A stretch of 64,000 nucleotides of DNA from Aliirhizobium wenxiniae (lineage in GTDB: Bacteria > Pseudomonadota > Alphaproteobacteria > Rhizobiales > Rhizobiaceae): assembly GCF_019511445.1 (NCBI RefSeq), contig NZ_JAEUAN010000003.1, forward strand, positions 124,001 to 188,000, given 5' to 3'. The translations under genes and the position numbers were made by a program. Each line of letters starts with the position of its first letter. The first letter of the stretch is position 1. Below are positions 51,880 to 59,931 of this stretch, piece by piece. The notes beneath the pieces were generated by a model that worked only from the letters and a program-made list of their open reading frames with translations, was not told where the DNA came from and ran no database searches.

Positions 51880-52308
51880 TTATGCCCGGGCTTTTCCCAT
51901 ATCGGGGCCGATGTCAGGGCCCATGTCAGGCCCCATATCAGGATTGTCGGCCAGCGTCTGATCCGCCGCATCGTAATGTCGATCGGCAATATGGCCCTGG
52001 ATCATCCTTAAAGCCGCCGCCAGCACCGCAACATCATCGGTAAAGCCGACCATGACGAACATGTCCGGCACCAGATCGATCGGCAGGACGAAATAGGCGA
52101 GTGCGGCCAGAAGCACGCCGCGCACTCTGGTCGGGGTCTTCGGATCGACCGCACAATAATAGGCAGCGACCAGATCGCGGCTGAACGGCACGAATTTTAC
52201 CGCCCGCTTCAGCGTCGGCCAGAATTTCGCACGCACCTGTTTTTCGCGGCGATCCTGCGTGTCTTCGTCGCCGGGCAGAAGAATTTCACCGATCTTTACG
52301 TCGTCCAT
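51880..52308 (-). CDS. DUF1232 (YkvA-like) membrane protein with repeated tail
   Basis: A 142-residue protein with the DUF1232 core VRGVLLAALAYFVLPIDLVPDMFVMVGFTDDVAVLAAALR at about residues 65-105, a short membrane-inserting hairpin of unknown function. The C terminus has a repeat (GPDMGPDIGPDMG) encoded by three 12-bp tandem units. GGAG lies five bases before ATG 52308. Convergent with the ECF gene, seven bases apart; 64 bases after phhB in the same direction. Confidence 0.87.
   Translation of the reverse strand: MDDVKIGEILLPGDEDTQDRREKQVRAKFWPTLKRAVKFVPFSRDLVAAYYCAVDPKTPTRVRGVLLAALAYFVLPIDLVPDMFVMVGFTDDVAVLAAALRMIQGHIADRHYDAADQTLADNPDMGPDMGPDIGPDMGKARA
51904..51939. repeat. Three 12-bp tandem repeats in the DUF1232 coding end
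   Basis: GGGCCGATGTCA, GGGCCCATGTCA and GGCCCCATATCA stand in a row (51904-51915, 51916-51927, 51928-51939). On the coding strand they give repeated D-(M/I)-G-P units. In-frame units of 12 bases would allow copy-number change without frameshift. Confidence 0.8.
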
Positions 52309-52372
52309 GAGCGCTCCGTTGGAGACCTTCATCGATTTCACGGAAGTTCATATGGGGATCGACAATGGTCTT

Positions 52373-52681
52373 TCAAAGGCGGCGCGACCAAGCTTCGTCC
52401 ATCAAGGCCGCAAGTCGGAAGTCCCGGTCCGTCAGCTGTTTCTTCACATGCGTGGTGAGCTTGACATCGACACGGGAATAGCTGTTGCTCCAGTCCGGGT
52501 GATGATCGAGTTTTTCAGCGGCCAGCGCGCATTCGGTCATGAAGCCAAATGCTTCGACGAAGGATCGGAATTTGAAGGACTTGCGGATCGCAAGGCCATC
52601 CGCTGAAAGCTCCCAGCCCTCAAGCCTGGCCAACTCACGTCCGACCTCATCCTGTTCCAACAGTTCATAGCCCATGGGCAT
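52373..52681 (-). CDS. phhB: Pterin-4a-carbinolamine dehydratase
   Basis: A 102-residue enzyme that dehydrates 4a-hydroxytetrahydropterin after aromatic-amino-acid hydroxylation. The signature [22 protein letters not shown] contains the catalytic His pair. The N terminus with [21 protein letters not shown] is standard. GAGGGG stands four bases before ATG 52681; a second ATG at 52675 is possible. No phenylalanine hydroxylase gene is nearby, so it may serve molybdopterin or another pterin pathway. Followed by DUF1232; 25 bases after thpR. Confidence 0.93.
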   Translation of the reverse strand: MPMGYELLEQDEVGRELARLEGWELSADGLAIRKSFKFRSFVEAFGFMTECALAAEKLDHHPDWSNSYSRVDVKLTTHVKKQLTDRDFRLAALMDEAWSRRL

Positions 52682-52706
52682 GTCGCCCCTCGAAAAACAG
52701 TGCCCG

Positions 52707-53294
52707 TCAGAAATAGCTCTTGGCGGTTTCCACGTCACCATATTCGTAGGCGAAACTGTCATCCCTCAAGGAAAATATCTCTTCCGTCACATAAGGCCCA
52801 CCACCGACGGATTCCTTCGATGACAGAAGCACGAAGCGCGAGACCTTGAACGGAACGGTCTGAAAATTGCCCCGACCCGAAAGATAATGCACCACATCGT
52901 CGAGACGGCAGTGCTTCAATCTGGCAAGCGTCACATGCGGCATGAACTTGCGCGGGTCCGGCGGCAAAGCGATCCGCTGGCAGATCCGCTCGATCTCGGC
53001 CTGCAAAGCCAGCATGTCCGGAGAAACGGAAACGCCGGCCCAGATCGAATGCGGCTTCTTAGATCCGAAGGAACCGATACCCGTCAGTTGCGCCTGGAAT
53101 TCCGGGCGGTCGATCCGGTCCAACCGGTCGACGATTTCGTCAGCTGTCCGGTTATCGACATCGCCGATGAAGCGCAGGGTGATATGGTAATTCTCGACGT
53201 CGATCCATCGCGCGCCAGGTATTCCGCCCCGAAGAAGGGACAGACTTAAGGCAACATTGCGCGGCACTTCGAGGGCGGTGAAAAGTCTCGGCAT
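52707..53294 (-). CDS. thpR: RNA 2',3'-cyclic phosphodiesterase (2H family)
   Basis: A 195-residue 2H phosphoesterase. Two HxTx motifs, [12 protein letters not shown] near residue 42 and [10 protein letters not shown] near residue 125, define the active site; FTALEVP at the N terminus is the family start. Members open 2',3'-cyclic phosphates on RNA and show RNA ligase activity in vitro; the cellular substrate is uncertain. GAGGAGG stands upstream of the start. Co-directional with phhB. Confidence 0.92.
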   Translation of the reverse strand: MPRLFTALEVPRNVALSLSLLRGGIPGARWIDVENYHITLRFIGDVDNRTADEIVDRLDRIDRPEFQAQLTGIGSFGSKKPHSIWAGVSVSPDMLALQAEIERICQRIALPPDPRKFMPHVTLARLKHCRLDDVVHYLSGRGNFQTVPFKVSRFVLLSSKESVGGGPYVTEEIFSLRDDSFAYEYGDVETAKSYF

Positions 53295-53363
53295 ACGCAG
53301 AACCTCCTCGAATCTCTAGCAGATATCAACAGCGGAACACGCAATCTCGTTCCGTGCAAGTTG

Positions 53364-54014
53364 TTATTTTATGTCTGAAGCGATCTCCCCTAGAAATGCT
53401 TCCACCATAGGAAGAGTACGCTCCGCCATCACTGCCACGCCCTTCGCATTGGGATGCATGCCGTCTTCGAGCTGCATTCCCGGCACCGTCGTCACCCCGT
53501 CGAGGAAGAACGGATAGAGCGGCACCGCATATTTCTCGGCAAGCCGCTTGTAGATCGGGTTGAACTTTTCAGCATAGTCGCCGCCCATGTTCGGCGGCGC
53601 GAGAATGCCGGCAAGCAGAACCGGAATGCCGCGCTCCTTCAGCCGCGCCAGCATGGCGTCTAGGTTCTTTTCGGACTGTTCCGGCGCAATGCCGCGCAGC
53701 GCGTCATTGGCGCCGAGTTCGAGAATGACGCCGTCGGTTCCGTCCGGCACCGACCAGTCGATGCGCGAAAGTCCGGCAGACGTCGTATCGCCCGAGACCC
53801 CGGCATTGGTGATGACAACGTTATGTCCCTTGGCCTTCAGGGCCGTTTCCAGCTGGGCGGTGTAGGATTCCGACGGCGCAAGCTGGTATCCGGCCATCAG
53901 GCTGTCGCCGAAGCCGACCAGATTGATCGCCTTCTCCTGCGCTTTTGCCGAGCTTGAGCCGGCAAACAGAGCAACCATGACGATGAAGTGAAGAAGGCTT
54001 GCTTTAAAACTCAA
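53364..54014 (-). CDS. tesA: Periplasmic arylesterase/thioesterase, SGNH hydrolase (TesA/TAP)
   Basis: A 216-residue GDSL esterase related to E. coli TesA (thioesterase I/protease I/lysophospholipase L1). Catalytic Ser in LVGFGDSLMAGYQL, block III Asn in LELGANDALRG, and the Asp-His pair in LEDGMHPNAKGVAVMA. The start is TTG 54014 with AGGAG upstream, giving a signal peptide MSFKASLLHFIVMVALFAGS that ends SSAKA; ATG 53978 would remove half of it. Divergent from ybbA with 55 bases between, the same order as in E. coli. Confidence 0.9.
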   Translation of the reverse strand: MSFKASLLHFIVMVALFAGSSSAKAQEKAINLVGFGDSLMAGYQLAPSESYTAQLETALKAKGHNVVITNAGVSGDTTSAGLSRIDWSVPDGTDGVILELGANDALRGIAPEQSEKNLDAMLARLKERGIPVLLAGILAPPNMGGDYAEKFNPIYKRLAEKYAVPLYPFFLDGVTTVPGMQLEDGMHPNAKGVAVMAERTLPMVEAFLGEIASDIK

Positions 54015-54069
54015 CTCACGTCTCCTAGATTTCCACGACGACCGCGCTGCAACAAACGCCCGGCGCACC

Positions 54070-54801
54070 ATGGATATAGGGTTATTCGCTTTGACTGAAA
54101 CCGTTATCGATCTCAAAAATGCCGACCTGACCCTTGGAAGCGCCGCAGCCTCCGTCCATGTGCTGAAAGGCATCGACCTGACGATCGATGCGGGCGAGGC
54201 GGTCGGCATCATCGGCCCCTCCGGTTCCGGCAAGTCGACCCTGCTGATGGTTCTGGCCGGTCTGGAGCGGCTCGACAGCGGCGAGATCTTCATCAAGGGC
54301 CAGCCCCTGCACAGTTTTTCGGAAGATGTTCTGGCCGAATTCCGCGGCCGCAATATCGGCATCGTCTTCCAGTCCTTCCACCTGATCGCCAACATGACAG
54401 CACTGGAAAACGTCGCCGTACCGCTGGAACTGGCGGGTGCTTCCGACGCATTCGCCATCGCCAAGCGCGAACTGACGGCAGTCGGGTTGGGCGAAAGGCT
54501 CAGCCATTATCCGGGCCAGCTTTCCGGTGGCGAACAGCAGCGCGTGGCGATAGCCCGTGCCCTCGCCCCCTCGCCGGCGCTTCTGATTGCCGACGAGCCG
54601 ACCGGTAATCTCGACACTGAAACCGGCAAACAGATCGCCGACCTGTTGTTCGCAAAACAGGCCGAGCGCGGCATGACGCTGCTTCTCGTCACCCACGACA
54701 ACAGCCTTGCCGCCCGTTGCTCGCGCCAGATACGCGTCCGATCCGGCGAAATTGTCGAGGATAGCGCCGCCCGCACCGTCGGTCAGGCGGTGCCTGCATG
54801 A
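54070..54801 (+). CDS. ybbA: ABC transporter ATP-binding protein YbbA
   Basis: A 243-residue LolD/MacB-type ATPase. Walker A IIGPSGSGKSTLLMVLAG; Q-loop GIVFQSFHLIANMTALENV; signature QLSGGEQQRVAIARAL; Walker B LLIADEPTGNLD; VTHDNSLAARC. With the YbbP permease it forms a mechanotransmission-type ABC system, probably acting on envelope lipids or fatty acids given the fixed link with tesA. ATG 54070 lacks a clear ribosome site; TTG 54091 (giving MTETVIDLKNADL) is an alternative. Overlaps ybbP by four bases. Confidence 0.93.
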   Translation: MDIGLFALTETVIDLKNADLTLGSAAASVHVLKGIDLTIDAGEAVGIIGPSGSGKSTLLMVLAGLERLDSGEIFIKGQPLHSFSEDVLAEFRGRNIGIVFQSFHLIANMTALENVAVPLELAGASDAFAIAKRELTAVGLGERLSHYPGQLSGGEQQRVAIARALAPSPALLIADEPTGNLDTETGKQIADLLFAKQAERGMTLLLVTHDNSLAARCSRQIRVRSGEIVEDSAARTVGQAVPA

Positions 54802-57341
54802 GCGCGGCGGCGGCCCGCATCTCCATCGCCTTCCGTCTGGCGCTGCGCGAAATGCGTGGCGGCCTCGGTGGTTTTTACATTTTCCTCGCCTGCATTGCGC
54901 TCGGCACCGGTGCAATCGCGACCGTCAATTCCGTCTCGACGGCGATTACCGGCGCAATTGCCAATCAGGGACAAGACTTGCTTGCCGGCGACATCCGCTT
55001 CGAGCTCAACAATCGCGAGGCGAGCGAAAAGGAACGGACATTCCTCGACGGCCTTGGCGAAGTCAGTGTCTCGACGGGCCTTCGCTCGATGGCGCGCAAA
55101 CAGGACGGCTCCGCTCAGGCGCTGGTCGAGGTCAAGGGCGTCGATGGCGCCTATCCGCTCTATGGCCAGATGCAGACCGAACCGCAGCGGCCGATCGATC
55201 AGCTTCTGGCACAGGATGGCACGGCCTTCGGTGCCGTCGCCGCACCCTTACTTTTGGACCGCATGGGCCTTTCCGTCGGCGATGAGCTTCTCCTCGGCAA
55301 TACCCGCATTGTCATAAAAGGCACGATCACCGACGAGCCGGACGCTCTCTCCGACGGCTTCGGATTTGCGCCGCGGCTGATGATAAGCCGAGATGCGCTT
55401 TCCGCATCCGGCCTGATCACCATCGGCAGCCTTGTCGAGCATTCCTACAAAATCCGCCTCGAAAATCCTTTGACGCGGGCAGCGATCGTCACCCGCGCAA
55501 ACCGTGATTTCCCCGATGCCGGCTGGTCGGTGCGCACCAGCGACCGGGCCGCCCCCTCGCTTGCCGAAAACATCGACCGGTTCTCGCAGTTCCTCACGCT
55601 GGTCGGCCTGACCGCTTTGATCGTCGGCGGTGTCGGCATCGCCAATGCCGTGCGCGCCTTTCTCGATGCGAAGCGCACCACGATCGCCACGTTCAAATGC
55701 CTTGGCGCTCCAGCCTCGGTGGTGACGATGATCTATCTGTTCCAGATCATGCTTCTGGCAGCTATCGGGATTGTCATCGGCCTGGTGATCGGCGCGATCT
55801 CGCCCTTTATCGCCTTCCGTTATCTCGAAGGCGTTCTGCCTGTTCCCGAACAGGCGACCATCTATGGCAGCGCACTTGCGATTGCCGCAGCCTTCGGCCT
55901 TCTCGTCACCTTCGCCTTCACCATCCTGCCGCTCGGCCATGCGCGGGAAGTGCCGGCAACGGCGCTGTTCCGTGAACAGGGTTTCGAGGCAAGACGCCTG
56001 CCGTCATGGCCTTATCTTCTGGCAGCCGGTGCGGCTCTCGCAGCCCTTGCGGCACTCGCCATCTTCTGGGCCGACGACCGCCGTATCGCCTCCGTCTTCC
56101 TTATTGCCGTTGCGGGCGCGTTTCTGCTTCTGCGGGTCGTGGCGGCCGGCATTGCCGCACTTGCCCGAAAAAGCCCACGGGTCAATTCGCCGGCCCTGCG
56201 CCTGGCGATCGGCAACATCCACCGCCCAGGCGCGCTGACGCCATCCGTCGTACTCTCGCTTGGCCTCGGCCTCGCACTGCTGGTGACGCTGGCGCTGATC
56301 GACGGCAACATGCGCAATCAGCTGACCGGCAGCATCACCGAACGCGCGCCGAATTTCTTCTTCGTCGATGTCCAGAGCGCTGAGGTCGACGGCTTCCGGC
56401 AATTGCTGAAAGAGCAGGCTCCGGAAGGCAAGATCTTCGAGGTTCCTATGCTGCGCGGCCGCATTCTCGCGTTCAATGGCCAGGACGTCAGCCAGATGAA
56501 CGTACCGCCGGAAGGTCGATGGGTTCTGCGCGGCGACCGTGGCATCACCTATGCGAAAAACAAGCCGGAAAGCTCGACACTCACTGCCGGCGAATGGTGG
56601 CCGGAAAATTATGACGGCGAACCGCTCGTCTCCTTTTCCGCGGAAGAAGCCGGCGAACTGGGCCTGAAGCTGGGCGATACCGTCACCGTCAATGTTCTCG
56701 GCCGCAACATCACGGCGAAAATCGCCAGCTTCCGCAATGTCGAGTGGGAATCGCTGTCGATCAACTTCGTCATGGTCTTCTCGCCCAACACCTTCCGTGG
56801 CGCACCCCATGCCTGGCTGGCAACCCTGACGGACCCGTCGGCATCGGCAGCGAAGGAAGCCGAAATTCTGCGCACCGTAACCAACACCTACCCGACGATC
56901 ACCAGCGTTCGGGTCAAGGATGCGATCGATCTCGTCGATCAATTGGTCGGCCAACTCGCAACCGCCATCCGTGCTGCGGCAGCAGTCGCGCTCATCGCCT
57001 CGATTCTGGTTCTGGCCGGTGCGCTTGCCGCCGGAAACCGCGCGCGAACCCATGATGCTGTCGTGCTGAAAACACTTGGCGGCACCCGTAGCATGCTGAT
57101 GCGCGCCTTTGGTTACGAATACCTGATCCTCGGTGCGGCCACCGCGATCTTCGCACTTCTGGCCGGTGGACTATCCGCCTGGTTCGTGGTTGCCCGCATC
57201 ATGCGCATGCCCTCGTCCTTCCTGCCCGACGTCGCAGCCCTTACCCTCTTGATTTCACTGGTTCTGACGGTTGGCATCGGGCTTTTGGGCACCTGGCGCA
57301 TTCTCGGCCAGAAGGCCGCGCCAGTCCTGCGCGAGCTTTAA
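54798..57341 (+). CDS. ybbP: FtsX-like ABC transporter permease YbbP
   Basis: An 847-residue permease with two FtsX domains. N-terminal helix GGFYIFLACIALGTGAIATV, a large periplasmic domain (about 45-255), a helix block at 265-480 including IVGGVGIANAVRAFLDAKRTTIATFKCLGA, a second periplasmic domain (about 510-700), and a final helix block with AVVLKTLGGTRSMLMRAF. Length matches E. coli YbbP (about 800). It transmits ATPase motion to the periplasm; substrate unknown. Partner of YbbA by ATGA overlap. Confidence 0.93.
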   Translation: MSAAAARISIAFRLALREMRGGLGGFYIFLACIALGTGAIATVNSVSTAITGAIANQGQDLLAGDIRFELNNREASEKERTFLDGLGEVSVSTGLRSMARKQDGSAQALVEVKGVDGAYPLYGQMQTEPQRPIDQLLAQDGTAFGAVAAPLLLDRMGLSVGDELLLGNTRIVIKGTITDEPDALSDGFGFAPRLMISRDALSASGLITIGSLVEHSYKIRLENPLTRAAIVTRANRDFPDAGWSVRTSDRAAPSLAENIDRFSQFLTLVGLTALIVGGVGIANAVRAFLDAKRTTIATFKCLGAPASVVTMIYLFQIMLLAAIGIVIGLVIGAISPFIAFRYLEGVLPVPEQATIYGSALAIAAAFGLLVTFAFTILPLGHAREVPATALFREQGFEARRLPSWPYLLAAGAALAALAALAIFWADDRRIASVFLIAVAGAFLLLRVVAAGIAALARKSPRVNSPALRLAIGNIHRPGALTPSVVLSLGLGLALLVTLALIDGNMRNQLTGSITERAPNFFFVDVQSAEVDGFRQLLKEQAPEGKIFEVPMLRGRILAFNGQDVSQMNVPPEGRWVLRGDRGITYAKNKPESSTLTAGEWWPENYDGEPLVSFSAEEAGELGLKLGDTVTVNVLGRNITAKIASFRNVEWESLSINFVMVFSPNTFRGAPHAWLATLTDPSASAAKEAEILRTVTNTYPTITSVRVKDAIDLVDQLVGQLATAIRAAAAVALIASILVLAGALAAGNRARTHDAVVLKTLGGTRSMLMRAFGYEYLILGAATAIFALLAGGLSAWFVVARIMRMPSSFLPDVAALTLLISLVLTVGIGLLGTWRILGQKAAPVLREL

Positions 57342-57448
57342 TCAACCATAGAGTGCAAATATGGCATTAATTTCATCAATTTCGCGTCAGAACACCCCAC
57401 AGGTTGCTAAATTACGCCCTCTATTGGTCTTTTCCCGGAAAGCACCCC

Positions 57449-57477
57449 TTGTATGCAAAGCGATCTGGCATCATATT
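57449..57477 (+). promoter_or_regulatory. Candidate promoter of the Bax-inhibitor-1 gene
   Basis: TTGTAT (57449-57454), 17-base spacer, CATATT (57472-57477). Transcription would start near 57484, leaving an 87-base leader. It lies in the 229-base gap after ybbP. Both hexamers are only partial matches. Confidence 0.3.
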
Positions 57478-57570
57478 CTACGTCAGGCTTGCTGGAGCTC
57501 CGCAGCGGCGCCTGGGTCTGATATTAGGGGGCCCGACACCGTAGTAATTCCGGAGCTTAAAGAGGAAACA

Positions 57571-58308
57571 ATGGCTGACTTCAACAACTACCAGAACCGA
57601 ATGGCGCAGTCCCGTGCGCAGTCCGGTGAGATGATCGACGAGGGCCTTCGCGCCTACATGCTTCGGGTCTATAACCTGATGGCACTCGGACTTGCGATCA
57701 CCGGTGTTGCTGCATACGGCACTTATGCATTTGCCGCGTCCAACCCCGCGTTTCAGGCACTTCTCTACACATCTCCCCTCCGTTGGGTCATCATGTTGGC
57801 TCCGATCGGACTTGTGTTCTTCCTGAGCTTTCGCATCCAGTCGATGAGCGTATCCGCAGCGCAGATGACCTTCTGGGTCTACGCAGCTCTTATGGGCTTG
57901 TCTCTCTCTGCAATCTTCTTCGTCTTCACGAATGAAAGCATCGTTCAGACATTCTTCGTCACCGCCGCTTCGTTCGGCGCCCTGTCGCTCTACGGATACA
58001 CGACGAAGAAGGACCTGTCCGGCCTCGGCTCGTTCCTGATCATGGGTCTGTTCGGCCTGATCATTGCGTCGATCGTCAACATCTTCCTGCAGTCGTCTGC
58101 AATGGGCTTCGCGATCTCCGCCATCGGCGTGCTGATTTTCGCTGGTCTCACCGCCTACGATACGCAGAAGATCAAGGAAATGTACTGGGATGGTCACGAC
58201 TCCGTCACGACCGGCCGCATGGCCATCATGGGCGCACTGACCCTGTACCTCGACTTCATCAACCTCTTCACCTTCCTGCTGCAGTTCATGGGCAACCGCG
58301 ACGAATAA
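57571..58308 (+). CDS. Bax inhibitor-1/YccA family membrane protein
   Basis: A 245-residue seven-helix protein of the BI-1/TMBIM family. The helices run from YNLMALGLAITGVAAYGTYAF to LYLDFINLFTFLLQFMGNRDE; AGLTAYDTQKIKEMYWDG is the family signature with the conserved Asp that controls ion passage in relatives. Bacterial members act as pH-gated calcium leak channels or interact with FtsH. GAGGAAAC precedes the ATG; the frame is open for 70 codons upstream but those lack family residues. A strong terminator follows. Confidence 0.94.
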   Translation: MADFNNYQNRMAQSRAQSGEMIDEGLRAYMLRVYNLMALGLAITGVAAYGTYAFAASNPAFQALLYTSPLRWVIMLAPIGLVFFLSFRIQSMSVSAAQMTFWVYAALMGLSLSAIFFVFTNESIVQTFFVTAASFGALSLYGYTTKKDLSGLGSFLIMGLFGLIIASIVNIFLQSSAMGFAISAIGVLIFAGLTAYDTQKIKEMYWDGHDSVTTGRMAIMGALTLYLDFINLFTFLLQFMGNRDE

Positions 58309-58331
58309 GCGGAAGAGTGATCGTTACGAAG

Positions 58332-58358
58332 AAGGCGGCTTTCAAGCCGCCTTTTTTG
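58332..58358 (+). terminator. Terminator of the Bax-inhibitor-1 gene
   Basis: AAGGCGGCT pairs with AGCCGCCTT around TTCA, followed by TTTTGTT. It begins 23 bases after the stop codon. Confidence 0.9.
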
Positions 58359-58432
58359 TTGCCTGATTTTCGGGTCGGCTCTAGGCTCGCTTAGATCCCC
58401 AGCCCCAAAGCAAAGCCCCATTCGCTCCTGCC

Positions 58433-58981
58433 ATGACATTTTCCATTCGCGACGCCACGACCGCCGACCTTGCGGCAATCACCGAGATCTATCGTGACAG
58501 CGTGTTGAACGGCACCGCAAGTTACGAAATTGCGCCGCCCGATCTGCCCGAGATGACCAGCCGTCAGGCCGGCATCCTGGAAAAGGGATACCCCTATATC
58601 GTCGCGGAAGCGGACGACGGCAGCCTTCTCGGTTATGCCTATGCCTCGGCATTCCGCACCCGCCCGGCCTATCGCTGGCTGGTGGAGGATTCGATCTACT
58701 TAGCCCCTGAAGCCCGCGGCAGAGGCGTTGGAAAGGCCCTGCTGAAAGAATTACTGACCCGCTGCGAGACGCTCGGATTCCGCCAGATGGTCGCCGTTAT
58801 CGGCGGCGCCAGCCCTGCCTCAATCGCCGTCCACAAAAGCCTCGGCTTCGAGATGACCGGAACGCTGAAGGGCACCGGCTTCAAACACGGAAAATGGCTG
58901 GATACGGTGCTGATGCAGATAGCGCTCGGCGAAGGCAAGGAGACCGATCCGGATCTTTCGGCCTATCCCGGAACATTGTGA
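58433..58981 (+). CDS. GNAT acetyltransferase, phosphinothricin N-acetyltransferase-like
   Basis: A 182-residue GNAT of the PAT/Bar group. FSIRDATTADLAAITEIYRDSVLNGTASYE (family N terminus), YAYASAFRTRPAYRWLVEDSIYLAPEARGRGVGKALLKELL (acetyl-CoA loop) and VIGGASPASIAVHKSLGFEMTGTLKGTGFKHGKWLDTVLMQ (PAT signature). Such proteins acetylate phosphinothricin or methionine sulfone/sulfoximine; the natural substrate is not certain. Preceded by the BI-1 terminator and followed by an inverted-repeat element. Confidence 0.9.
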   Translation: MTFSIRDATTADLAAITEIYRDSVLNGTASYEIAPPDLPEMTSRQAGILEKGYPYIVAEADDGSLLGYAYASAFRTRPAYRWLVEDSIYLAPEARGRGVGKALLKELLTRCETLGFRQMVAVIGGASPASIAVHKSLGFEMTGTLKGTGFKHGKWLDTVLMQIALGEGKETDPDLSAYPGTL

Positions 58982-59015
58982 GCGCAACTGAGCGGCAAGG
59001 CCTGCCGTATGCCCT

Positions 59016-59133
59016 CCCTCATCCCTGTGCTTGTCACAGGGATCCAGTCAGCCCAAGTCTTTGGGCTGAAAAGACTCTTTTGCGTCGCAGACGCGAGGCC
59101 GCTGGATTCCTGTGACAAGCACAGGAATGAGGG
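59016..59133. repeat. Inverted-repeat intergenic element, RIME-like
   Basis: Arms 59016-59047 and 59102-59133 are reverse complements over 32 bases with two mismatches by eye. The 54-base middle contains two more hairpins, CAGCCCAA / TTGGGCTG (59049-59068) and GCGTC / GACGC. It lies between the convergent acetyltransferase and DUF2794 genes. Same architecture as 3604-3690, with different arm sequence (CCTGTGCTTGTCACAGG instead of CCTCGGGCTTGTCCCGAGG). Confidence 0.75.
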
Positions 59134-59169
59134 CGGTTGGCGAGGCCTTTCGCTTTACATCAGCGCCCC

Positions 59170-59559
59170 TCAATCGATCAGCTTCAAAGCCTTGTCGAAA
59201 ACCTTCAGCACCTGCTGCAACTCATGGCCGCGCTTTAAAATCATGCCATTGGTGTTGATCACCGAATAGGCTCCCTGCTTGCCGGCAAGCTTCGGGTTTT
59301 TCTCGATACGGAAGAGCGGCATTTCGCCGGATCGTTTGAAGATCGAAAAGACGGCACGATCCTTTAGGTGATCGATCGCATAGTCCTTCCATTCCCCTTC
59401 ACCGACCATGCGGCCGTAAATCCAGAGGATGGCATCCAGTTCGCGCCGGTGAAATGTCACCGGAACAGGGTCAAGGCTCTGCTTGTATTCGCTGAGACTG
59501 ACGACAACGGCCGTTTCTTTAGGCCTTGCGCCCGCTGGCAAATCAGACTGATCGGCCAT
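59170..59559 (-). CDS. DUF2794 family protein
   Basis: A 129-residue protein of an alphaproteobacterial family of unknown function. VPVTFHRRELDAILWIYGRMVGEGEWKDYAIDHLKDRAVFSIFKRSGEMPLFRIEKNPKL is the conserved core, followed by GAYSVINTNGMILKRGHEL. No signal peptide or membrane helix. GGAG lies five bases upstream of ATG 59559; an upstream in-frame ATG at 59607 has no support. Single gene. Confidence 0.88.
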   Translation of the reverse strand: MADQSDLPAGARPKETAVVVSLSEYKQSLDPVPVTFHRRELDAILWIYGRMVGEGEWKDYAIDHLKDRAVFSIFKRSGEMPLFRIEKNPKLAGKQGAYSVINTNGMILKRGHELQQVLKVFDKALKLID

Positions 59560-59931
59560 CAAAGCTCCAAACGTTACATGTCTTTGGTATGACAGTGTGC
59601 CCGACATGCACGAAAATGCAAGCCATGGCGAATGCCGCAGCGAGCGTCCCCCGGGCGTACCGTGTCGGAACAGATTTTTTCATCTGCCTAAATTCGGACA
59701 AAACAGCGCCAAAATCCGCATCCATGTTGCGGCTGTTGGTTGGCGCGTTTAGCGCCATTGGCCCGGTCAGGTGCATTGACCCTTACCCCCAGCCCCCCAA
59801 TGTTTCCGGGCCGGGCCATCCAACAAATATTCCAAATCATGACGAGAATTTTGGCCGCCTCAGCTCGCAAGCCGAGGACACGGTGTGATTCGTCATGCGA
59901 ATTAAGGCAGACTGGCCGGGCAAAAATCCGA
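59560..59931. other. 372-base intergenic region without a supported gene
   Basis: Between DUF2794 and DUF1223, both on the minus strand. The part near DUF2794 should hold its promoter. A 46-codon minus-strand frame (59683-59543) with a signal-peptide-like start (MKKSVPTRYARGTLAAAF) runs into the DUF2794 start; it has no clear ribosome site and is not called. 59780-59930 shows no repeat or clear hairpin. Confidence 0.5.

Noticed and set aside
51873..51961. GTG-initiated frame overlapping the ECF sigma stop codon as a ChrR-like anti-sigma gene
   Set aside because: Only about 30 codons, low complexity (GPMSGPMSGP), and it is the antisense of the DUF1232 tail repeats.
53295..53345. GGAAC-N-GTT stress-sigma (EcfG) promoter upstream of thpR
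   Set aside because: GGAAC is present on the minus strand, but the -10 match at the right spacing is TGTT, not CGTT; too weak to claim.
53979..54464. Upstream extension of the tesA frame through the divergent ybbA gene
   Set aside because: It overlaps the N terminus of ybbA; TTG 54014 with AGGAG gives a perfect signal peptide instead.
57361..57570. 70-codon N-terminal extension of the Bax-inhibitor-1 protein
   Set aside because: GAGGAAAC stands directly before ATG 57571, and the extension has no family residues.
59543..59683. Small minus-strand frame with a signal-peptide-like start
   Set aside because: No Shine-Dalgarno sequence, overlaps the DUF2794 start, and no recognisable mature part; kept only as a low-interest observation.
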